10,619 bases of DNA from Chrysochromulina parva (lineage: Eukaryota > Haptophyta > Prymnesiales > Chrysochromulinaceae), in assembly GCA_002887195.1 (NCBI GenBank), contig PJAB01002077.1:1-10619 (forward strand), in the 5' to 3' direction. Both the position numbers and the translations under genes were made by a program. Below, one piece after another: positions 6,838 to 10,619 of this stretch (its first letter is position 1; each line of letters starts with the position of its first letter). Under the pieces are notes generated by a model. It was not told the origin of the DNA, made no database searches, and was given only the letters and a program-made list of their open reading frames with translations.

Positions 6838-7025
6838 CCAATATGAACATGCAGCTTCCATGTGCGAGCGTAGCGTCGCCGGGAGCGGGCGAAAGGTGGA
6901 GGGGGAGGGGGCCCAGGGAGCGCGCACCACGAGTGCTGTACCAAGGAGCGGCGACTCCTATGTCGTGTGTGTGTGGGGGGGTGTCGTCTTGTGATCCCCG
7001 CGGTGTAAGTTTTAAGTTCACACGG

Positions 7026-7079
7026 TGACGGTCCGCGACGCGACCGCGGACGGCCCCGGGGCCGCGCGCCCGGCCGTCA
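7026..7079. repeat. Nested GC-rich palindromes, possible three-way junction or cruciform
   Basis: Three self-complementary parts lie together. TGACGG (7026-7031) pairs with CCGTCA (7074-7079). Inside, GTCCGCG (7031-7037) pairs with CGCGGAC (7045-7051) across a 7-base loop. The perfect 14-base palindrome CGGCCCCGGGGCCG spans 7051-7064. The sequence does not show whether this is RNA structure, a DNA-binding site or chance in GC-rich DNA. Confidence 0.45.
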
Positions 7080-7285
7080 TCGCGCATCCGGGATCCGCAT
7101 CCTAGAACGAGAAAATGGGCCAGATCTCCTTTCGTATCACAGACGGATGTTGGATGTATTCAATTGAGTTATCCAATTATGCAGTCAACCACTCAGTCCC
7201 GGACAGAACCACACAGACCCACACGAATTTACTAGACCCCCGGCAGCCGGCACGGTCTCGAATCCACACGGACCCGCTCAGTCTC

Positions 7286-8015
7286 TCAAACCCTCTGCTT
7301 CTTTGGAACCTCGTCGCCGTCGCCCTCGCCCTCGCCCTCGCCCTCGCCCTCGTCTTCGCCCGCGTCCTCGACCTCATCCTCGTCCACGTCCGTCTCGTCC
7401 ACGAGCTTCATGGGCTCCGGGACGAGCTGCGCACACAGCGCATCCCACGCCTCCGCCGTCAGCATCTCCTTGTGGTCCGAGTTGCTCGCCAATTGGGCGA
7501 TACCTGGTCGGGGAAAAGGACGAGAGGGGTGAGGGTCGGGATCAGTGTCATGGCAAGGTCAGGGTCAGTGAAAGCTTACCGCGGCCCATCTCAGAAGCGT
7601 CGTAGAGGAGAAGGCTTCCGTTGAAGGACTCGTCCAAGGCTTGGACGAGGACGGCGCAGAGGTGGACCTCCGGGTCGTCCGTCGCCGGGTACTCGTACAC
7701 GCCGAGGACCCGAAACTTGAACATGGTGAATTGGCTGGTTGGCGTGATCTGCGAGGCAAATAGGGAGCCAAGCGTGAGGGTGAGAAGGCACTCTCAGGGA
7801 ATCGGGGAAAGGCTGGGGCATACCTCGTAGCCGTTCCAGTGGCCGTGCTGGTAGTGGAAGATCAGACACCCGCCAGGGACGCCCCATGCCAAGGCGGCTG
7901 GATTCGGGTTCGTCATGGACATGAAGCCTAAGGGTGCCGCCATGCCGACGCGTGGCGAGCGCGAGCGCTCCTCCCGCCGAAACTCTTCGCAAATGTGAAA
8001 GTGCTCTTCAAACAT
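7286..8015 (-). CDS. Three-exon gene, unrecognised 192-residue protein with acidic tail
   Basis: Complement. Exon 1 is 8015-7824 (64 codons, from ATG), exon 2 is 7748-7580 (56 codons plus one base), and exon 3 is 7503-7286 (to TGA at 7288-7286). Donors are GAG|GTATGC and GCG|GTAAGC; acceptors are CGCAG|ATC and ACCAG|GTA. All junctions keep frame, in phases 0 and 1. The N-terminal part (MFEEHFHICEEFRREE, then GCLIFHYQHGHWNGYE) and the middle (FKFRVLGVYEYPATDDPEVHLCAVLVQALDE, shown in part) look like a compact alpha/beta domain. The rest is a helical segment, then an Asp/Glu/Gly tail carrying an EGEGEG microsatellite and ending in PKKQRV, a possible nuclear signal. No known family is recognised. 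An acceptor-like TCTCTACAG just upstream (near 8028) keeps an open frame into the ATG, so earlier exons may exist beyond 8030. Confidence 0.75.
7321..7352. repeat. CGCCCT hexanucleotide microsatellite in exon 3
   Basis: Five perfect CGCCCT units plus CG. On the coding (minus) strand it gives alternating Glu and Gly in the acidic tail of the 192-residue protein. Confidence 0.9.
7504..7579 (-). other. Intron 2 of the three-exon gene (76 bp)
   Basis: Begins GTAAGC, contains a CTGAC-like branch sequence and a long pyrimidine tract, and ends CCAG. Removal keeps frame in phase 1 (MGRG then IAQLAS). Confidence 0.8.
7749..7823 (-). other. Intron 1 of the three-exon gene (75 bp)
   Basis: Begins GTATGC and ends with a pyrimidine-containing stretch and GCAG. 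Removal joins GYE to ITPT in phase 0. Confidence 0.75.
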
Positions 8016-8178
8016 GTTTTGAACCCCCTGTAGAGACGTTGTTAAAGATACATACGACAGTTCGCGACGGCGCGATCGGCAGCGTGGGCCGTCGGTGCTC
8101 CCGACGGCGATGGGTGCTCCCGAGCTTGTGACCGATGAGCATCAGCTCTCCACGCTGAGCGAGGTGTAGCTGCAGTGC
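8016..8178. other. Short region between the three-exon gene and the ketosynthase relic
   Basis: No supported gene. On the minus strand an acceptor-like CTCTACAG (ending at 8028) and an open frame (HALQLHLAQRGELMLIGHKLGS, about 8185-8115) could be part of an earlier exon of the three-exon gene. On the plus strand the ketosynthase frame has a TAG at 8167-8169. Confidence 0.3.
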
Positions 8179-8630
8179 GTGAAGCTCAGCGGCTTCGTCA
8201 GCTGGTGGAGCGCTCTGACAGGCCGGCTGTTTGGGATCTCGGTGGCCGAGGTGGGTACGATGGATCCGCAGCAGCGGCCTTTTGCTTGGGCTTGGATACG
8301 GATAGCTGCATGCGTGCGTGCGTGCGTGCGTGCGTGCGTCGGCACAGCCTGCTGGTGGGTAGCAACAGCGGCGTGTTCCATGGCATCGAGCGGCCGACCT
8401 CGCGATCGCACAGCCGCCGTCGGCGCGGGCGTCGGTGTACGAGGTGACGGGCGACAACGTATCGACTCTCGTTTGTGCTCGGTCTGCACAGGCCGTGCTC
8501 GAGCATGGACACGGCGTGCGCGTCGGAGCGACGCACGGCGGCGCGACCGCGGTGCGCGGCGCCGGGTTTGCCGAGGTGGTCGCGCTCGCAGTGAGCCTGA
8601 AGCTTGTGCCGCACGGCGCGCTTGGCGGTT
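8179..8630 (+). pseudogene. Type I polyketide synthase ketosynthase (KS) domain, truncated and frameshifted
   Basis: KS domains condense acyl chains with extender units in polyketide synthesis. The frame at 8179-8310 contains LFGIS and then MDPQQR (8260-8277), the classical KS N-terminal block. A (TGCG)n microsatellite follows. Another frame (8343-8397) gives SLLVGSNSGVFHGIERP. A third (8432-8464) gives SVYEVTGDNVS. The active-site block DTAC (8508-8519, catalytic Cys codon 8517-8519), preceded by FVLGL and PCSSM, is in the second frame again. The following AVRGAGFAEVVALAVSLKL (8549-8605) is back in the third. The fragment thus crosses frames at least four times. It lacks the KS N terminus and both later His motifs (HGTGT and the NIGH-type block), stopping where proline-rich repeat DNA begins. 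It cannot be functional as it stands. Haptophytes and dinoflagellates carry many such synthases; no product can be inferred. Confidence 0.8.
8311..8339. repeat. TGCG tetranucleotide microsatellite within the ketosynthase relic
   Basis: Seven TGCG units plus a partial one. They sit between the MDPQQR block and the SLLVGS block, where KS domains normally have conserved residues, so the expansion is one cause of the frame change. Confidence 0.9.
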
Positions 8631-8648
8631 CTCGATCGACGTTATGCA

Positions 8649-8783
8649 ATGCAGCTACCACCGCCGCCCTCACCACCGCCTTGCCCACCGTCACCAACAC
8701 CTCCGCAACCATTATCACCAACCTCGCCACCGCCACCCTCCGCTCACCGCCGACTTGGCCAGGTATGCTCTGATGACCTCTGA
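8649..8783 (+). CDS. Short proline-rich ORF, second copy of the CCN tract
   Basis: From ATG 8649 the frame reads 44 codons to TGA at 8781-8783. Residues 3-31 are Pro with Ser, Thr, Cys and Gln (begins MQLPPPPSPPPCPPSPTPP). As in the long tract at 279-1567, third codon bases vary while CC is kept, which hints at former coding. A donor-like CAG|GTATGC at 8762/8763 has the same first six intron bases as intron 1 of the three-exon gene, so the real exon may end there. It may be a stray exon piece of a hydroxyproline-rich protein; stand-alone function is unlikely. Confidence 0.3.
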   Translation: MQLPPPPSPPPCPPSPTPPQPLSPTSPPPPSAHRRLGQVCSDDL

Positions 8784-8830
8784 TGGCCTCTGATGACCTC
8801 TGATGGCCTCGGCTGACCTCGGATGACCTC
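8771..8830 (+). repeat. TGATGRCCTC decamer array, second TGATG-core minisatellite
   Basis: Six head-to-tail decamers in exact 10-base register, alternating TGATGACCTC and TGATGGCCTC before decaying to GGCTGACCTC and GGATGACCTC. The TGATG core and 10-base length match the larger array at 1795-2170; the last three bases differ. Confidence 0.85.
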
Positions 8831-9114
8831 GGATCGGTACTCTGACGGACATCGCGCTCGTGCGCCAGCGCTGCCAGTGGCGCCGTTGGGGCATGGCGCC
8901 CATCTCGGCGCTCATGGTGCTGCGCGGCACGCGCGCGCCCGCGTCCTCTCGGAACAGATCGACGGCAGCACGGCTCGGAGACGCAGGCGGCGCGCTCGGC
9001 GCTCGACGATGCCATCGTCGCCAAGCGCAAGGGAAGCGCTCCAAGCTGCTCCCGGGCTGCTTGGGGATGCGCACCAAGCCGATCAAGCTGCGCCTTGCCA
9101 TCGCCAAGGCGTGA
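8831..9114 (+). other. Possible degraded coding fragment
   Basis: Two plus-strand frames carry protein-like pieces: SALDDAIVAKRKG (about 9000-9038), then in another frame GKRSKLLPGCLGMRTKPIKLRLAIAKA (about 9033-9111; TGA at 9112-9114). Adjacent pieces in different frames suggest a frameshifted relic, or exons I cannot place. The longer plus-strand frame ending at 9155 is Arg/Ala-rich and unconvincing. No family is recognised. Confidence 0.25.
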
Positions 9115-9255
9115 AACCCGGAACCCGAAACCCATGGGTCGTGGGGGAGTGCTAATAGGTGTTAGAGACTGTATGAGTAGTGTTGAGCTTGGCCAACGCT
9201 CGTTTATCATGAATCATCTTTATTATCGTTCAGGCACTAGGCAACGCGCAGAGGT
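9115..9255. other. Spacer, relatively AT-rich
   Basis: No gene seen. It contains the most AT-rich patch nearby (TCATCTTTATTATCG at about 9215-9230) and stops in most frames. Confidence 0.4.
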
Positions 9256-10619
9256 TCAGGAAGCGAAGGGACAGTGACTGTCTCGCTCTAACCCACGTGG
9301 GGACCTGTGTCCGTGAAGAGCTCCCGAGATCTTGGAGCTCATCGGCATGCTCGCATGCATAGCTGACGCTATAATGGCCGGGTGACCCTCTCCCGACTGG
9401 TTTGCAACTGCATTGCTCTCTTCTCTCTCTCTCGTGCAGCAGGGCACAACATGGGCGCGTCGCAGGGTGTACGGCGCGGCGGCGTGCTTGATGGCCAGCA
9501 CCGCCCGCTCCGCATTGGGCGCGTCCTGGAAGAGACGCATTTCGATGCACCATCTGCAGCCGCACATGTCAAGCTGCCGGCGCGACATGCGCCGCAACTC
9601 AGGCGGCCGCAGCTCGCGGAACGCGCGCTCCTTGAGCAGCCCGGGGTCGCTTCTTCTCGAAGTCGATAGAGACGTCCGTCAGGCTCACCTCCGAGAGGAG
9701 CTTGGCGACGAGCACCTTCTCGCCGTTCGCGTCCTTCATCTGCAGCATGTCGCTCTTCATCGGCGAGCGCTTGATCGACGGGTGGCCAATGTAGAAGTCG
9801 AGCACGAGCTTGCGCGTCTCCTCGTCGATGCCTTGGCCAACGCGCTCGCGGTATTAGGTCCAATACGCATCCTCCTCGCCCTTGAACCGGCGCCACGCGG
9901 TCGTGAGCGACAGGCCCAGCTCCGATGCCCACGACAGGGGCCACCTTGGCCTCGCCGCCAGCCGCCTTTTGCTTCTTCGCGTGCTTGCCTCGCTGCATGA
10001 CCTCCTCGTTGGGCGTGGGCGGAGCCAGGTTGAAGAACGAGTCGACCGACGCCTCGATGTCGGCGCCGAGGGAGCCGCGCTTGATGCCTTGCGACGTAAA
10101 CGCGGACTTCACCCGGTCCACGATGCGCTCGCCAAGCGAGGCCTGGCCAATGCCGGCGCGGTTTGCGGCCTCTCGCAACGCCGGCCGCTTGATCGCCGCC
10201 GTGAGCACGGCCGCCTGCTGATCCGTCGACAGCGAGCCGAGAGGCCCGACCACCTTGGCCACCATGCGCTCCGCTGCCGCCTTATTGCACGGAAACCCGT
10301 GCTCGTCGATCTCGAACGCAGCATAGAAACGCTGCGCGGCCTCGGTGCACGGGGCGCCAAACATGCGGCGGTGGCGGCTCTGCTCCGCCTTCGTGGCCAG
10401 GTTTTCCTTCACGGCCGCCGCCTCAGCAGCTGCAAGGGCCACCTGGAGCTGCTCAATTCCTCCAAACGCCCACGCTTCTGCTGCTCCGTCTCCTCGGGTT
10501 CGTCGCCAAAATGCCGCTTGGGCTTGACGGTTCGCCCAGCTCTCCGCCCAGCGCTGTCGCCGTCTTCGCCATCGCAGCTCGAACACTGCTCCGCAGGACG
10601 CCTTGAAGCATTGGCCACG
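9256..10619 (-). pseudogene. Frameshifted relic with HTH-like, SPxKxD, LRP and CGCxxC motifs (possible mobile-element gene)
   Basis: Complement, 5' end outside the window. Four protein-like pieces follow each other. They are: 10618 to about 10462, charged, with KPKRHFGDEPEETEQQKR; about 10460 to 9945, with FGAPCTEAAQRFYAAFEIDEHG and a helix-turn-helix-like ALREAANRAGI; about 9930 to 9655, with SELGLSLTTAWRRFK (another HTH-like unit), an in-frame TAA at 9856-9854, then VLDFYIGHPSIKRSPMKSD; and from 9645, with ERAFRELRPPELRRM and MCGCRWC. Pieces 1 and 3 share one frame, 2 and 4 use others, and no room for introns exists at the joins. The order HTH, SPxKxD, S/AFxxLRP, CGCxxC recalls uncharacterised proteins repeated in algal and animal genomes, possibly from mobile DNA; this is from memory and unverified. 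Conserved sequence fades by about 9440; the last frame stays open to 9256. Confidence 0.6.
9318..9340. repeat. Small inverted repeat, 7-bp arms
   Basis: GAGCTCC (9318-9324) and GGAGCTC (9334-9340) flank a 9-base loop containing AGATCT. It may be chance; it lies downstream of the conserved part of the minus-strand relic. Confidence 0.3.

Larger units (their letters stand above)
6718..7285. other. Non-coding stretch with hairpins, downstream of two converging genes
   Basis: I find no supported gene in these 568 bases. They contain a perfect hairpin (6805-6837), a second (GT)n-G run (6965-6981) preceded by TGTACCA (6937-6943), and a nest of GC palindromes (7026-7079). A less GC-rich part (7110-7240) probably includes the 3' untranslated region of the minus-strand three-exon gene. 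The GGTCTCGAATCC at about 7255 resembles a tRNA B box with one extra base but has no cloverleaf around it. Confidence 0.4.

Noticed and set aside
7245..7275. tRNA-like B box (GGTCTCGAATCC)
   Set aside because: It has an extra base, and no A box or acceptor, D or anticodon stems could be found around it.
8179..8793. The 204-codon plus-strand frame as a functional ketosynthase gene
   Set aside because: Conserved KS blocks switch frame several times, so this single frame codes only the first block correctly.
8008..9210. 400-codon minus-strand frame
   Set aside because: It spans the antisense of the ketosynthase relic, the CCN tract and the decamer array. Only its last 25 or so codons could be part of an upstream exon of the three-exon gene.

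Overview
The window looks like nuclear DNA of a GC-rich unicellular eukaryote, most likely an alga. The evidence is two clear GT-AG introns of 75 and 76 bp, very long single-exon genes beside multi-exon ones, a plant/alga-style Ser-Pro-Pro-Pro tract, many GC-rich microsatellites, and a broken type I polyketide synthase ketosynthase like those expanded in haptophytes and dinoflagellates. Haptophyte is my best guess; nothing in the window proves it. There are no bacterial operons, no Shine-Dalgarno pattern, and no rRNA, tRNA or CRISPR array that I can support.

Layout. Positions 1-1723 hold the 3' end of a leucine-rich-repeat (LRR) coding exon. A probable intron then splices in frame into about 1.4 kb of (Ser-Pro2-5)n coding sequence, giving an LRR-plus-extensin architecture. 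A minisatellite of mixed 10- and 13-bp units with a TGATGAG core follows (1795-2170). A small acidic/polyalanine ORF lies at 2273-2746. Next is a non-coding stretch with a cluster of GTGATTTCAC dyads (2827-2992). The largest gene is on the minus strand (6172-3263): a 969-residue unrecognised protein with Cys pairs, a Tudor/Agenet-like segment, a Ser/Ala tract and a basic patch. It is transcribed divergently from a 112-residue ORF (6379-6717), which is followed by a perfect 13-bp hairpin. A well-supported three-exon minus-strand gene of unknown function lies at 8015-7286.

The right end is a graveyard. There is a frameshifted, truncated ketosynthase (8179-8630). It runs into a short proline-rich tract and a second TGATGRCCTC decamer array (8649-8830). 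Beyond an ambiguous stretch is a multiply frameshifted minus-strand relic (10619 to about 9440) with HTH-like, SPxKxD, LRP and CGCxxC motifs. It recalls uncharacterised, possibly mobile, genes of algae and animals.

The most interesting pattern spans the window. The same composite, a CCN-rich proline-coding tract followed by a TGATG-core decamer array in the same orientation, occurs twice. Each copy directly abuts a different coding fragment (LRR at the left, ketosynthase at the right). No set of genes here clearly works together as a pathway. If a new system is present, the best candidates are this composite, the dyad cluster and the unrecognised 969-residue protein.
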